A stretch of DNA of 63,108 nucleotides from an uncultured Planctomycetaceae bacterium (GCA_903863885.1 CAIPEB010000007.1:1-63108), one strand, 5' to 3'. Positions 9,143-18,681 are shown, counted from the first letter of the stretch. Notes: generated by a model from the sequence alone, not told the origin. A program made the numbers and translations.

Positions 9143-9244
9143 TCTGTTCTGTTTCCCGTCTCCCGCAAATTCAGCGGCACCGAACGCAAGACGGCCAAGA
9201 TGATGAAGCCGGACCTGGCGGCCGCCCGCAAGAAGTGGATCGTG
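9143..9244 (+). pseudogene. Tyrosine recombinase fragment
   Basis: About 100 bases are nearly identical to 54180-54278, coding for the segment FPVSRK..GTERKTAKMMK then DLAAARKKWI. Sequence on both sides does not match. It is a short scrap of the same integrase family found at 21156, 11085 and 54105, next to an excisionase-like gene. Confidence 0.8.
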
Positions 9245-9336
9245 GGTTCGTTTGCCGCGGGACCGACTTCAAGGCGAACTTTGTGCAGTCGGTCGATCGA
9301 TTGGAGCAACCCATCGATTTCACCAGCACCCTGTAG

Positions 9337-9537
9337 TCAGCAGTTGTATCGAATGCGCATTTCCTTGTGCGCCGAATTGAAGCTCTGTTTGAGAAGTGTT
9401 GTATGTCGGCCATCGCTATCGACCACTTCAATCTCTGCTGCCGTCTTCAAGACATCAGCAAAAGGGTTTTCGATTTGGGCGATCGCTGAATCTGCAAACG
9501 CAACAATCAACGTGACTGCGAGAATGAAGAAACGCAT
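9337..9537 (-). CDS. Short secreted protein
   Basis: 66 residues: a signal peptide (MRFFILAVTLIVAFADSAIA) followed by about 46 residues. AAGGA lies before the ATG at 9537. Nothing in the mature part points to a function. Confidence 0.5.
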   Translation of the reverse strand: MRFFILAVTLIVAFADSAIAQIENPFADVLKTAAEIEVVDSDGRHTTLLKQSFNSAHKEMRIRYNC

Positions 9538-9672
9538 CACATTTCCTTTCGCGGAGAGCCGGTCTGTCTTTGTGACAGAACATGCCGGTGACTGGCCCGG
9601 GGGACCTCCAGAGCCGAAGGCGGCGGCAGTTTTCCCGGTCCATGTTCACTGGCTGGTTCGGTCCCAGTTCCT

Positions 9673-9894
9673 TTACTTGCCAGTTATCTCGCCCCAGACC
9701 AGGTAGACGATCCCGACGAGCAACGAGATGCCAGCGGCGACAGATAGCCCCGAACCGACATAGCCGTACATGTTGCGGAACAGGAATGCGTTCCAGGAGG
9801 ACACGCCGCTGCCGAAAATCGCAGCACACACGTATCGCGCAGCGAACAGAAATGCCGCAATCGCGCAGAACCCCAACCCGACGATTCTCCTCAT
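9673..9894 (-). CDS. Small two-helix membrane protein
   Basis: 73 residues with two hydrophobic segments (about 4-25 and 49-67) joined by an aromatic-rich loop. AAGGA is 8 bases before the ATG. Possibly one of a set of three small leftward membrane or secreted genes between 9.3 and 10.3 kb. No family recognised. Confidence 0.55.
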   Translation of the reverse strand: MRRIVGLGFCAIAAFLFAARYVCAAIFGSGVSSWNAFLFRNMYGYVGSGLSVAAGISLLVGIVYLVWGEITGK

Positions 9895-10016
9895 TTGGTC
9901 ATTCCTTGTCGTGTCTTACTGTACCGACTTTGTAATTCTCGCGCCGGTCAATCGCCTTCGAATTTGGTTACGATGGCGACTCTGGCGACATGACGTTCAT
10001 ATCTGAACAAGCGAGA

Positions 10017-10090
10017 ATGCAGAAGGCAACGAAGGGGCCGTCAAACTCGTGCGGAGTCACAGTACGATCCGACGGTGCGGCATCACGCGT
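10017..10090 (+). repeat. Dispersed repeat C, copy 1
   Basis: Degenerate copy of an about 60-base repeat, with gccgtcaaactcgtgcggag and agtacgatccgacggtgc. Clearer copies are at 22207, 24682, 26071 and 28090; a weak one is at 2444-2500. All are intergenic. Confidence 0.5.
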
Positions 10091-10126
10091 TGGACGGCTG
10101 GAGCGATGGAGGCCCCCGTTCATCTG

Positions 10127-10342
10127 TCACTTTGTGATCTCAACGATGGAAGTGCTGATGACGATGGATGAAATCGCCATTCCAGTGATGAGCGGGAATG
10201 CAAAGCACAAAACTTGGAGGAGCTTTGCAGGACCAGCCGATAGAGATGCAGCGATGAATGGCAAGATGAATGCCGCAAGAATCGCGATCGCCCAAATTGC
10301 CGCATTGATTCCCACCAGTCTCTTCTTTTCGGACGGTGTCAT
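10127..10342 (-). CDS. Small two-helix membrane protein
   Basis: 71 residues: MTPSEKKRLVG, then two hydrophobic helices (about 12-33 and 40-66). It resembles the gene at 9673 only in layout. Function unknown. Confidence 0.55.
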   Translation of the reverse strand: MTPSEKKRLVGINAAIWAIAILAAFILPFIAASLSAGPAKLLQVLCFAFPLITGMAISSIVISTSIVEITK

Positions 10343-10514
10343 AACGGCAATCTTGCTTCTTGTGGAGGGTGTGTTGCTTTGCAGTTCTGCGGATTACGTC
10401 ACGATTCAACCGGCGGCGTTCAGACGGCTTACCATCAGAACCAACCCGATCCGCCGCTCGGCTGCAGTCGAAGCGTACGCAGTCTACCCGATGCTCGCGA
10501 TGAAGTCAGCCACG

Positions 10515-10585
10515 GCGGGCGTCGTGCATTCCACGGAAGGGCCCGGGCAAGGGCTGGGCGGGAAAACACGCCCGGCTGCGGGCCC
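10515..10585 (+). repeat. Dispersed repeat F, copy 1
   Basis: The stretch ccacggaagggcccgggcaa then ggctgggcgggaaaac matches copies at 24500, 26222 and 62549. It is G-rich and intergenic. The rest of 10343-10612 shows nothing else. Confidence 0.5.
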
Positions 10586-10612
10586 GTCCACGACAGAACG
10601 GTATTCGTCGAC

Positions 10613-11011
10613 CTATTGTCTTGTCTTCGCTTGAACTCTCTTGGCGAATCGTTCGCAGCGGATGATCCGGCGCTCGTGCATTCCCCGCGCGATTAGCTCC
10701 TGTTCGTCCCAAGCTTCTACTTGCAGGGAGACAACCGTTTTCTCACTGTGCACGACGCGTGCCCGGCAGGTGACACGTTGGCCAGGAGGTGTCGGCGCGA
10801 GGTGCCGGACGTCAATGTGAGTGCCCACGGTACGTTCATCCGGTTCGAGGCACGGATCGATCGCCTCCCGAGCGGCACGCTCCAGGAACCAGATCAGCCA
10901 AGGCGTGGCAAGCACGGCTGGCATCTGCTCATCGGCAAAGCCGATTATGTACTGTTTTTCAACCGTGAACTGCACTTCGCCGATGGCGCCGACTTTTGGG
11001 GATGATTTCAT
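10613..11011 (-). CDS. FlK-like hotdog-fold thioesterase
   Basis: 132 residues. The layout matches the fluoroacetyl-CoA thioesterase (FlK)-like hotdog family: VLATPWLIWFLERAA (about 33-47) forms the long central helix and VGTHIDVRHLAPTPPGQRV (62-80) the strand-turn segment with the conserved Thr-His. Such proteins hydrolyse acyl-CoA thioesters in the cytoplasm. It is intact; substrate cannot be told. Confidence 0.85.
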   Translation of the reverse strand: MKSSPKVGAIGEVQFTVEKQYIIGFADEQMPAVLATPWLIWFLERAAREAIDPCLEPDERTVGTHIDVRHLAPTPPGQRVTCRARVVHSEKTVVSLQVEAWDEQELIARGMHERRIIRCERFAKRVQAKTRQ

Positions 11012-11084
11012 GATTGTGCAGCATCATCCAGACGGCCGTGTCGGTCAAGATCGGCAGGAATCAACCCAAGGTCAGTCCAGCACT

Positions 11085-11147
11085 CGCACTCAAATCGAGG
11101 ATCAGAACTCCGCGGTTGCAGCGTTGCCCTGCCCGCCGAGAGGACCG
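11085..11147 (+). pseudogene. Tyrosine recombinase C-terminal scrap
   Basis: A degenerate copy of the integrase tail; the segment IEDQNSAVAALPCPPRG corresponds to LEDQNAAIAALPGPPRG at 54489-54536. Only the last 20 codons or so survive, and the upstream part is scrambled. Confidence 0.6.
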
Positions 11148-11202
11148 GCGTTCGCGTCGCCCCAGACTCGCATGGCGACCGCTCCTGCCTGCCAACGCGT
11201 CC

Positions 11203-11350
11203 TCACAGGAACTGACTCGCCAACATTGCCAGCCCGCACAGCCTCAAGAAGATGGCCAGCATTCCCAACGCCTTCGCTCGTCGCACACACACGAAGTTGT
11301 CCGCAGCGAATTCATCGACGAAGTACCGACCGGGCTTCGTCTCTACGAAG
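11203..11350 (-). pseudogene. C-terminal remnant of the repeat-family small protein
   Basis: Read leftward it encodes the tail of the 61978-62277 family protein in frame (GRYFVDEFAADNFVCVRRAK, then the hydrophobic segment ending [11 protein letters not shown]). The N-terminal half is missing. It follows an integrase scrap, an order seen elsewhere in this window. Confidence 0.7.
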
Positions 11351-11418
11351 ACCGTCGCCGAGATTGGCAACGACGCCCAGCGAGCCGACGACGATCGTGC
11401 CCTCGCGTCGCATTGTTG

Positions 11419-11607
11419 TCAGGTGTCTTTGGAAATACTGTCCCGCGCTGCACCTATGTGTCTCCAGCGCGCCACACGGCGAGCAAGCAGAACGTTGACG
11501 ACGTGACCACAAGCGAACCCCAATAGTCCTCCCAACACAATTCCCGCCGTCACGTGCGCCAACTTAAGAAGGGTCGGATTAAACAACCGGCCAAATGGGT
11601 TGGCCAT
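11419..11607 (-). CDS. Possible small membrane protein
   Basis: 62 residues from the ATG at 11607 (MANPFGRLFNPTLL) with one strong hydrophobic helix (about 18-42) and a basic tail. The open frame extends upstream without a clear start, so it could be the tail of a broken gene. Neighbouring DNA is repeat-rich. Weak support. Confidence 0.3.
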   Translation of the reverse strand: MANPFGRLFNPTLLKLAHVTAGIVLGGLLGFACGHVVNVLLARRVARWRHIGAARDSISKDT

Positions 11608-11820
11608 GACCAAACGCCCAATCTGACTGTTCGTCTTCCGGTGGTCCGCATGGCGGTCCGTGTTGGAGAAGGCTGCGATTCACCAGCAGAGACTATGCCG
11701 AACGGATGTCGCAGATTGAGCAGTAAGAGGCTCCGAAACACGCGAGCGCCTGTCGATCCATCCGGGTTGACCGGGACTGTTACGTGACTGCGCATCTGAT
11801 GGCTGGCCACGTACTGCGTC

Positions 11821-12876
11821 TCACTGATCTCGGTATCGGCGAACCGTCTCGACCATGACGAGAAACTTCTCCACAGGCACGTAATCGGCAATCGAGTTAC
11901 CACACCCGATGGCGAAGCCGCTATAGTCTTCTGCAAGCCGGAGTGTTTCCAGGGTTCGCGCCTGGATTGTCTCTGCGTCCGCCCGGCAGAGCAGGTCCAT
12001 GTCGACTCCGCCGAAGATCCCGATGCGGTCGTTGTAGCGATCTAGCCACAACTTGAACGGGGCAATCTGGTCCTCGTTGGAATGCTTGGCGTCGATTCTG
12101 GACCTGGTGATGATGTCGTCCATCACATCGAAGATCTTGCCGCAGGAGTGCAGCAGGAACGGCTTGCCGTGGGCATGGACCACGGCCACGATCCGCTCGT
12201 ATTGTGGAATGATGTGGGTGCGGATGTCGGCGGGCGAGAGCATAGTCGAGCTTTTGTAGCCAAGGTCGTCGCCCATGCGGCATACGGCGAAGGCATCCGC
12301 GTGGCGATCAAGCAACCAGGTCCACAGGCTCAGGAACATGTCACCAACCTTCTGCCACAGCAGAGCATAGGCTTCGGGATCGTCTACGCGGAGCATGGCC
12401 AACTCGGCCAGCGGAAGGAAGTCCTGCGCGGTCTCGAAAATGCCATTGCCAACGCCGCCGACGGCCTTCATGCCCGGCGGCAGAGCCTGGGCCAGAGCCC
12501 TGTACTGATCGTCAAACCTGGCGGCGAAGCGATCGGTCATCTCGTCCCAGGGAAATTTCTGGACATCGGCCAGAGAGCGGAACAGACCCGACGCCCGGCC
12601 GCACAGCGCCTCGCCGCCCTGCACCAGCAGGCACGCACCGAACTCGACCGGGATAACGTCGTAGCCGCACATGATGCCGAACTCGCAGAACCGCCGATAC
12701 GCCTCGACCTTGTCGGCGAACGAGCCTTCCATCATCATCTGCCAGAATGGCTTGCCGAGAACCTGCTCCATCACCTTGGGGCCGAAGCCGTGCTCGTAGA
12801 GCGGCACGCGCAGGGGCTTGCGATTCAAGGCGGCGTCAACGATATGTCGGTAGTCGGGCTGGAAGTTATCAAGCAT
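11821..12876 (-). CDS. URO-D-family (methyltransferase-like) protein, operon gene 5
   Basis: 351 residues. TIM-barrel URO-D superfamily; PFLLHSCGKIFDV places His243 and Cys245 as in MtaA/MtbA-type methyltransferases, and GIFGGVDMDLL follows near residue 290. It starts one base after the stop of the MFS gene, so it is translated as the last gene of the 18.65-11.8 kb operon. The family transfers methyl groups or decarboxylates; in this sugar-transport context a role in catabolism of a methylated or cyclic polyol substrate is only a guess. Confidence 0.88.
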   Translation of the reverse strand: MLDNFQPDYRHIVDAALNRKPLRVPLYEHGFGPKVMEQVLGKPFWQMMMEGSFADKVEAYRRFCEFGIMCGYDVIPVEFGACLLVQGGEALCGRASGLFRSLADVQKFPWDEMTDRFAARFDDQYRALAQALPPGMKAVGGVGNGIFETAQDFLPLAELAMLRVDDPEAYALLWQKVGDMFLSLWTWLLDRHADAFAVCRMGDDLGYKSSTMLSPADIRTHIIPQYERIVAVVHAHGKPFLLHSCGKIFDVMDDIITRSRIDAKHSNEDQIAPFKLWLDRYNDRIGIFGGVDMDLLCRADAETIQARTLETLRLAEDYSGFAIGCGNSIADYVPVEKFLVMVETVRRYRDQ

Positions 12877-12877
12877 G

Positions 12878-14170
12878 TTAGAAATTGCCTGTGGTTGACC
12901 TGGTCTCGCACAGGGCCGAGTCTCCCTCTGATGACGTCTCCGTCGCGTAACATCCCTGGAGCACAGAGTGGGCCACCGGAACGCTCAGCAGCTGCAAAAC
13001 GCCAATTAGCACCAGCGCGTAGCGAAGAGCGAATTGTGTGGAAACATAATACGCGAGCGAAATGAACAATAGGCAGCCGCCAGCACGTCCGATGTAAGCG
13101 GCGAACTCACGAATCATCACGTAACTGTAAGGATTTCGCTTTTCGATCTGCGAAGCTTTGTCCATGGCGCCCAGAATGATCGTGAACCCGGCGAAGTCGG
13201 CCAGCGGCCGGGCCAGCACCAGAAGCAGCATGAACAGCAACACACCCAGGGCGCTGTAAAGCGCGGCATTGGCCAGCGAGCCGACCAGAAACAGCGAAAG
13301 CCCTGCCGCCAACAGATGGACGCGGTATCGCGGGCCGGCTGTTCGACCGACAAGGTAAAGCAGAACCGCCGAGACCATGCCTCCGGCAGACAGCAGCGCC
13401 CCCAAGGAACTTTCCTTGCCCACCAAGGTCATCACAAGCATGGCCGGGGCGGTCACAATATAGCCATCCGAGACCGCTTTGATGAGGCAAATCAACATTG
13501 CCCGATTCCAGATCGCGTGGTAGCGGAAGTAAACAAAGCCGGTGTGCGGCGGGTTGCGAAAGCGGCCTCGTTGGACGATGAGCGAGGCCACCAATCCCAG
13601 CGCAAAGACTACGCCCGTGATAATTCGATAGGCGTCCCCCACGCGGCCCGAATCGTCTTGCCCATACCAGCCGATGAACGATCCGACCGCCAGGGGCACG
13701 ACGATGTTCATGTTCGTGGCAAAGAAGTTCTCCAGGCCGTAGTAATAATTGCGGTTGGCGTCCTCGGTACTCGACAGGACCAGGAAGTCGCGATTGGCCC
13801 AGTAGAGGGAAGCGGCAACGCCCATGAGCAGACCGGCCCCGCCCAGACCGATCAGGTCCAATTCCGGCAGGTTCATCATGATGACCATCGAGACGCCGCT
13901 GAGGAGCATGCCGACCGAGTAAAGCCGCTTGATGCTGATGTGCCGAAGCAGCCAGCCGTTGACCACGAAAGCAATCGGAACCGCCGTATAGACCGCCAAC
14001 TGGTAGGTGACGACCATCTTGGGATCGTCCGACTTCCGCATCACGTAAGCGCCGATGAACATCTCGATCACCGGCATCACCAGGCCGTAGACGAGGTTCG
14101 TGGTGAGCAGCACCCGCATGTCCCAGGGATAGGAGAGAAACAGGCGGTATTCGTGGAGGACTTTCTTCAT
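12878..14170 (-). CDS. MFS transporter, operon gene 4
   Basis: 430 residues with about 12 hydrophobic segments, including the cytoplasmic loop LRHISIKRLYS after the second helix. The sequence overall is of the sugar-type MFS permeases found next to GH130 genes. Its ATG overlaps the stop of the GH130 gene (ATGA), indicating coupled translation. It probably imports the oligosaccharide or glycoside handled by its neighbours. Confidence 0.85.
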   Translation of the reverse strand: MKKVLHEYRLFLSYPWDMRVLLTTNLVYGLVMPVIEMFIGAYVMRKSDDPKMVVTYQLAVYTAVPIAFVVNGWLLRHISIKRLYSVGMLLSGVSMVIMMNLPELDLIGLGGAGLLMGVAASLYWANRDFLVLSSTEDANRNYYYGLENFFATNMNIVVPLAVGSFIGWYGQDDSGRVGDAYRIITGVVFALGLVASLIVQRGRFRNPPHTGFVYFRYHAIWNRAMLICLIKAVSDGYIVTAPAMLVMTLVGKESSLGALLSAGGMVSAVLLYLVGRTAGPRYRVHLLAAGLSLFLVGSLANAALYSALGVLLFMLLLVLARPLADFAGFTIILGAMDKASQIEKRNPYSYVMIREFAAYIGRAGGCLLFISLAYYVSTQFALRYALVLIGVLQLLSVPVAHSVLQGCYATETSSEGDSALCETRSTTGNF

Positions 14171-15234
14171 GATGGCCGCCGTTTCCCAGCCAGTGTTTTC
14201 AGGATTTCTTCGATGGAGAAACGGGCACCGCAGATCACGCTGTCGGAGGCGCCATAGTAGATTGTCAACATGTCGCCCTCCACGACGTGCCCGTTCGTGA
14301 AGACCACATTGCCGAAGAAACCCACCTTCTCGTAGTCAGCCAGCGGCTCCATGATCGGCTCTTCCGAGCGAGCCAGGACCTTCCACGGTTCTTCGAGATC
14401 GAGCAGCAAGGCACCGAGGCAATAGCGATTCGGATTGCTGGTTGCGCCATGGTAGATCTCCAGCCAGCCCTGTTCCGTTCGGATCGGAGCCGCACCGGCC
14501 CCGACTCGGGCCTCGTCCCACATCCCTTTACGGCTATGGGCGAGGCAGCGGTGGTTGCCCCAATGCACGAGATCCGGCGACTCGGAGATCCACATGTAGT
14601 GGCCGCCGAACTCCGGGCTGCTCGGGCGATTAAGTGCGTAGTACATTCCTCCAATCTTCTCTTCGAAGATCGCACAGTCTTTGTTCTGGGTGGTAAAGAT
14701 CATGCCGTGATTGCGGATTGTGTGCCAGTCCGCCGTACTCCGCAGACCCACTCCCACGCCGTGCGGCGAGGCGACGCTGTAGGTGAGGTAATAGTCCTTG
14801 CCGATCTGCGACACCCGGCAGTCCTCGATGCCAAAGGTCTCCAGTTCGGTCTGGCCGAAGAGTGGCGAGTAGCCTTTGGGCTCGTGGAAACGGACTCCAT
14901 CGTCGCTGGCGACCAAGCGGAGATGCGAGAGCGTGGTCAGATAGTACTGACCGGCATAGGTAATCACCCGCGGATCCGACAAATCCAGCAACGGGTCGGA
15001 CGTGTCGAATTCGAGGATATGCGGCTTGCCGTTGCCGTTCATCACCGGGAAAGAGATCTTGCCCGGCTTTTGTTCCGGCCGCTCGGCCACGCGGAGCAAG
15101 AGCCAGATCTTGCCTTGGAAGCGGAAGACGCCCGGGTTCAAGAGACACTCGACCTTCATGCCGGGCATGCTCGCCGGTATGTCGCCGGGACGCAGGATGG
15201 GGTTTGCGGGAAATCGCTCGGCAATATCTGGCAT
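14167..15234 (-). CDS. GH130 glycoside phosphorylase-like enzyme, operon gene 3
   Basis: 355 residues, five-bladed propeller family. GIEDCR (135-140) is the family's catalytic GIEDPR-type motif, with Asp138 as proton donor, and GAGAAPI..GWLEIYHG near residue 250 is the conserved phosphate/substrate strand. Pro is replaced by Cys in the motif. GH130 enzymes phosphorolyse or hydrolyse beta-mannosides. No signal peptide, so it acts in the cytoplasm on imported sugar. It lies 40 bases after the GxGYxYP gene. Confidence 0.9.
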   Translation of the reverse strand: MPDIAERFPANPILRPGDIPASMPGMKVECLLNPGVFRFQGKIWLLLRVAERPEQKPGKISFPVMNGNGKPHILEFDTSDPLLDLSDPRVITYAGQYYLTTLSHLRLVASDDGVRFHEPKGYSPLFGQTELETFGIEDCRVSQIGKDYYLTYSVASPHGVGVGLRSTADWHTIRNHGMIFTTQNKDCAIFEEKIGGMYYALNRPSSPEFGGHYMWISESPDLVHWGNHRCLAHSRKGMWDEARVGAGAAPIRTEQGWLEIYHGATSNPNRYCLGALLLDLEEPWKVLARSEEPIMEPLADYEKVGFFGNVVFTNGHVVEGDMLTIYYGASDSVICGARFSIEEILKTLAGKRRPS

Positions 15235-15274
15235 GATAGTACTACCCTATTAGGCCTTTCGGGTTGATGCGTTG

Positions 15275-17590
15275 TTAGTTGTTCGCAAATTCGAGCGACT
15301 CGAAGACGGCATGGCCACCTTCAGACCCCTGTACCTTCAGCCATAGGGTCACGGGTCTTCCTTGCAGCGCGTTCGTGATGAATCTCTTGTCCAACGGCCG
15401 GTCGTCGCTCTCGGGAAAGCGACGGTGTGGCGACCACTCACTGAAGGGCTGCCACGATGCCTGCAGCCGCTTCTCCCGACGGCCCTCGATGTTGATCGCT
15501 TCTGTGGGACCGCCCTCAAAATCGCCGTGCATCTCCAAGACCCAGCGACAACCCTGGATGTCCGAAACCCGGATGCGCACGCGAGTGGCCGACGTCGGAA
15601 TCATCACGCCGGGCAACGCTGCGGCTGCATCGTTGCTGCCGGCAGGGATCTGCAACCGGAGGCCCGCGGCCCCACCCGAGACAACGGCCTTGCCATAGGG
15701 TTTCCAGCGGTCGATATCGTGCAACAGTGCAGGCCGCCAGGCCACTGTATCGGCTGACGGCTGCGCCACCGCAGGAAACTTCTTCGGGTCAACCATCGCA
15801 GCCGCTTCCTGTTTCAGCCGGGGAGCCACTTGCCCGGCCAAATGGCATAGCGTGCCCATATCCACGATCTCGAAACGCTTCGCGTCCAGCGCATCCTGGA
15901 TCCGCCCGACCTCTGATGGCAGATTGATCTGCAAGCCGTAGGCCATGAAGCAATACGGCTTCTCGACGTGATGGTCGAGTTCATCGAGGTATTTCACGAA
16001 TTCTTCGACATTGACACGAAGTCCCTTATGGAACTGTCGGACCTTTTCGGGATCGCCATAATTGTTGTGAGTAACGAATCGCTGGTTGAGCATCCAGTAC
16101 TGCGTGGCGCACGGCTCGCGGAGCACCGGCACGTCGCGACTGCCCGCCACGAGCATCTCGCCCCAGGGATAGATCTGTTCCGGTTTGACGGTCAGTCCCC
16201 GAAGTTCGGGAATCCCATCCGCATAGGCCTTCTGTACGGCCGGATCACGGCCTTCCCACAAAATGATCTCCCGTGTCGTCGCGCCTTCCCGCATCCACTT
16301 TCCCGTAAAGGCAACAAATCGCTCCAGATCGGCCTTCTTCATGGCATCGGGATGCACGTACCCGGCGCCGCTGGGCCCGCAGAGAAAGTAGTCCTTATCG
16401 GTCCGCGTCCTGAAATAGTACTCGACAAGCGATGGGAACAGTTCGGCAAAGTGAGGATTGATAGGCCAGTTGAGCGGCACCTTGCCTCGGCCCGGATCGA
16501 GCCAGCTATCGCCGTAATAAAGCTGCGTGAGCACGATCAGCGTGTCGCCTTCGTTGGCGCAGAAGGAGAGGTAAATCTTCTTTTCCGGCTTGTCGATCCG
16601 CGGCCGGAGATCCTGGCGATAGGGCGGTGGCGCAAGCGGCTTGACCACGGCGTGGAACGACAGGTTCGGCGCGGTCGCCGAGCAACACTGAATATGCCCG
16701 TACTTGCAAAATTCCGCCTCGCTCACGCACCAACCGAAGATCGTGGCCGGAGGCTTGAGGGCCCGCATGATCTGGTCGTATTCCCGCGCCATGTCTGGAC
16801 TGCCGTCTGCGCCCGGAAATGTCTGGATCTTCGCAGGTAACGACGAGATATTGAACATGAACAGTCGCCGGTAGAACGGATAATCCATGCTCAGCGCCAA
16901 CTCCTCCCAGGGCAGGTTGAGCTTCAGATCGGAAAAATCGACCGCTGGCGTGTAGGCCGCCGTCAGATCCGTCTTAGGAAGAATCTCCTGGATCATCCAG
17001 TCGTTGATCTCGGTCCGCGTCAAGGCTTTGTTTGGCAACTCGACAACGACAGGCAACTTGCCGAAGCAATCGCGATGGGCGTCGTAGATCCGCCGGCTGA
17101 CCGGCAGGCAGAAGTTCAGGCTGGCCAGGTTCATCGCCAGCCAATGATTATCTGAGGGCAACGGGTCATAGAGGATGATGCCGTTGAAGACCGACGATGT
17201 CCGCTTCAGGAAGCTGGCGAAGTCCTGCTCTTGGCCGACAAACCGAAAGGCTCGCGTTTCACCGTAGTATTTCAGCCATGTCGCGTCACCCCGCCAGCCC
17301 GACGGCGTGAGATCCAAGAAGACCAACGGCCCATGCCGATTGATCATGCCCTCGATGGCCATCATGAGCATCTTCTCGTCGAAGGCGTACTTGCCTTTGA
17401 CTAGCGGACCGTCGAACAGTCGGGCCGTGAGCACTTCCTTGTCCTTCAGGCCCAAACCGGCCGGCTGCACCTGTCGCTCGGCGAAGCCCAAATCGGCCTT
17501 CAGATCGGCAACCGATCGGACCTGGCCGGCGATCGCTTGCGCTGCCGCGAGGAAAAGGACCGTGGTGATCGCAAGGGAGTGTTTGATCAT
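15275..17590 (-). CDS. Secreted GxGYxYP-type putative glycoside hydrolase, operon gene 2
   Basis: 771 residues. The ATG at 17590 has AGGAGG upstream and begins a signal peptide (MIKHSLAITTVLFLAAAQAIAG). The segment CGPSGAGYVHPDAM, near residue 405, is the signature of the GxGYxYP family of putative glycoside hydrolases found in gut and aquatic polysaccharide degraders. A beta-rich C-terminal domain (about 630-771) looks like a carbohydrate-binding or jelly-roll module. It starts 5 bases after the URO-D gene and would act outside the cell before import. Confidence 0.85.
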   Translation of the reverse strand: MIKHSLAITTVLFLAAAQAIAGQVRSVADLKADLGFAERQVQPAGLGLKDKEVLTARLFDGPLVKGKYAFDEKMLMMAIEGMINRHGPLVFLDLTPSGWRGDATWLKYYGETRAFRFVGQEQDFASFLKRTSSVFNGIILYDPLPSDNHWLAMNLASLNFCLPVSRRIYDAHRDCFGKLPVVVELPNKALTRTEINDWMIQEILPKTDLTAAYTPAVDFSDLKLNLPWEELALSMDYPFYRRLFMFNISSLPAKIQTFPGADGSPDMAREYDQIMRALKPPATIFGWCVSEAEFCKYGHIQCCSATAPNLSFHAVVKPLAPPPYRQDLRPRIDKPEKKIYLSFCANEGDTLIVLTQLYYGDSWLDPGRGKVPLNWPINPHFAELFPSLVEYYFRTRTDKDYFLCGPSGAGYVHPDAMKKADLERFVAFTGKWMREGATTREIILWEGRDPAVQKAYADGIPELRGLTVKPEQIYPWGEMLVAGSRDVPVLREPCATQYWMLNQRFVTHNNYGDPEKVRQFHKGLRVNVEEFVKYLDELDHHVEKPYCFMAYGLQINLPSEVGRIQDALDAKRFEIVDMGTLCHLAGQVAPRLKQEAAAMVDPKKFPAVAQPSADTVAWRPALLHDIDRWKPYGKAVVSGGAAGLRLQIPAGSNDAAAALPGVMIPTSATRVRIRVSDIQGCRWVLEMHGDFEGGPTEAINIEGRREKRLQASWQPFSEWSPHRRFPESDDRPLDKRFITNALQGRPVTLWLKVQGSEGGHAVFESLEFANN

Positions 17591-17595
17591 GATGT

Positions 17596-18654
17596 TTACC
17601 CTCCTTTGTGCGTAACGTCGGACTTCTGGTAGCTGCCGTATTCCCTCCAAGCGGTGAGCATGGCGCGGTAATTCTCCGCGGGAACCGTACGTTCCACGGC
17701 ATTGCTGGCCCCCAGCACCCATCCGCCACCCGCCTTGCAAGTCTGCAACAGGTGTGTCGTAACCGCATGGACTTCTTCCGGTGTTCCGCTGAGCAACAGG
17801 CCGCAATCAACATTGCCGCACAGGCAAAGTCGGTCGCCGACCAATGCCTTGGTTGAAACAAGATCCATGCCAGCTACCGGATCGATGGCTTGTAAAGCGT
17901 CCACGGCTGTATCGGCGATGGCGGCGAGCCAGGCTGGCGGCAAGCGCCCGTCGGTGTGCAAGATCGTGAACAGCCCCATCGCTTTGCACTCTTGCGCCCA
18001 GCGGTCGAGATAGGGCAGGATGAAACGCTCCATCTGTGACATTCTGAAGAATGGGCCGTTGTTGTCGGCGATGTCCGACGCGGTGAAGACCGCCTCGACA
18101 CCCAGGTCTCGCAAGCGACGCGCAGTCTCCAAACCGCGGGCCAGCCACTGGTCGGCCATAGCTTCGATTGTCTCGGGCGACTCTACCAGCGCCGCACAGA
18201 ATTCCACATCGTAGTTCGCACACAGGACCGCCGTGCCGTGGCCGACGATCATCAGTTCACTGCCCGCCGCCTTTCGCAAGGCTGCCACCTGCCGGAACGG
18301 GGCCTCGTCGGGCAGAATGTAATAGGCCGGCACGCCGGGGGATTGTTCCCAGGGCGGGGTTGGCGCGCTGATCGCCGCGAAACCAAGCTGTCGGCAAACG
18401 GAAAGGATGATGTCAGCATTCTCTTCCAGTGCGCACTCTTGCTTTGCAGCCGACAGTGCGGCGAACTCCTCGCCCAGCACGACGTGCCTTCCCGAGAACC
18501 GGCCCCAAAGATGGAATTCCAGTTCCCAAAGGGGAACGGCACATTCCGGCCGCTGCCGCCGCAGAGCAGCGATCATGTCGTCTTTTGGTCGTGCCACGAG
18601 GAGGTGCTCGAATCTGGATTTCGCACAAGGGACCGGTTGCCGTGAAGTGATCAT
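17596..18654 (-). CDS. URO-D-family protein, operon gene 1
   Basis: 352 residues from the ATG at 18654, or 326 from MIAALRRQRPE at 18576; neither has a good ribosome site. URO-D-like fold, but the usual HSCG is ILHTDGR (His233, Asp235), so the cysteine zinc ligand is missing; LCLCGNVDCGL near residue 275 keeps the CGN/GGVD strand. This suggests another metal arrangement or a different reaction. It heads the operon, just behind an operator-like inverted repeat at 18682-18710. Confidence 0.85.
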   Translation of the reverse strand: MITSRQPVPCAKSRFEHLLVARPKDDMIAALRRQRPECAVPLWELEFHLWGRFSGRHVVLGEEFAALSAAKQECALEENADIILSVCRQLGFAAISAPTPPWEQSPGVPAYYILPDEAPFRQVAALRKAAGSELMIVGHGTAVLCANYDVEFCAALVESPETIEAMADQWLARGLETARRLRDLGVEAVFTASDIADNNGPFFRMSQMERFILPYLDRWAQECKAMGLFTILHTDGRLPPAWLAAIADTAVDALQAIDPVAGMDLVSTKALVGDRLCLCGNVDCGLLLSGTPEEVHAVTTHLLQTCKAGGGWVLGASNAVERTVPAENYRAMLTAWREYGSYQKSDVTHKGG

Positions 18655-18681
18655 TCTTACCCGACTTGGGTCATGCAGTCG

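Noticed and set aside
12082-13065. 327-codon rightward open frame across two operon genes
   Set aside because: Antisense shadow of the URO-D and MFS genes, crossing their boundary.
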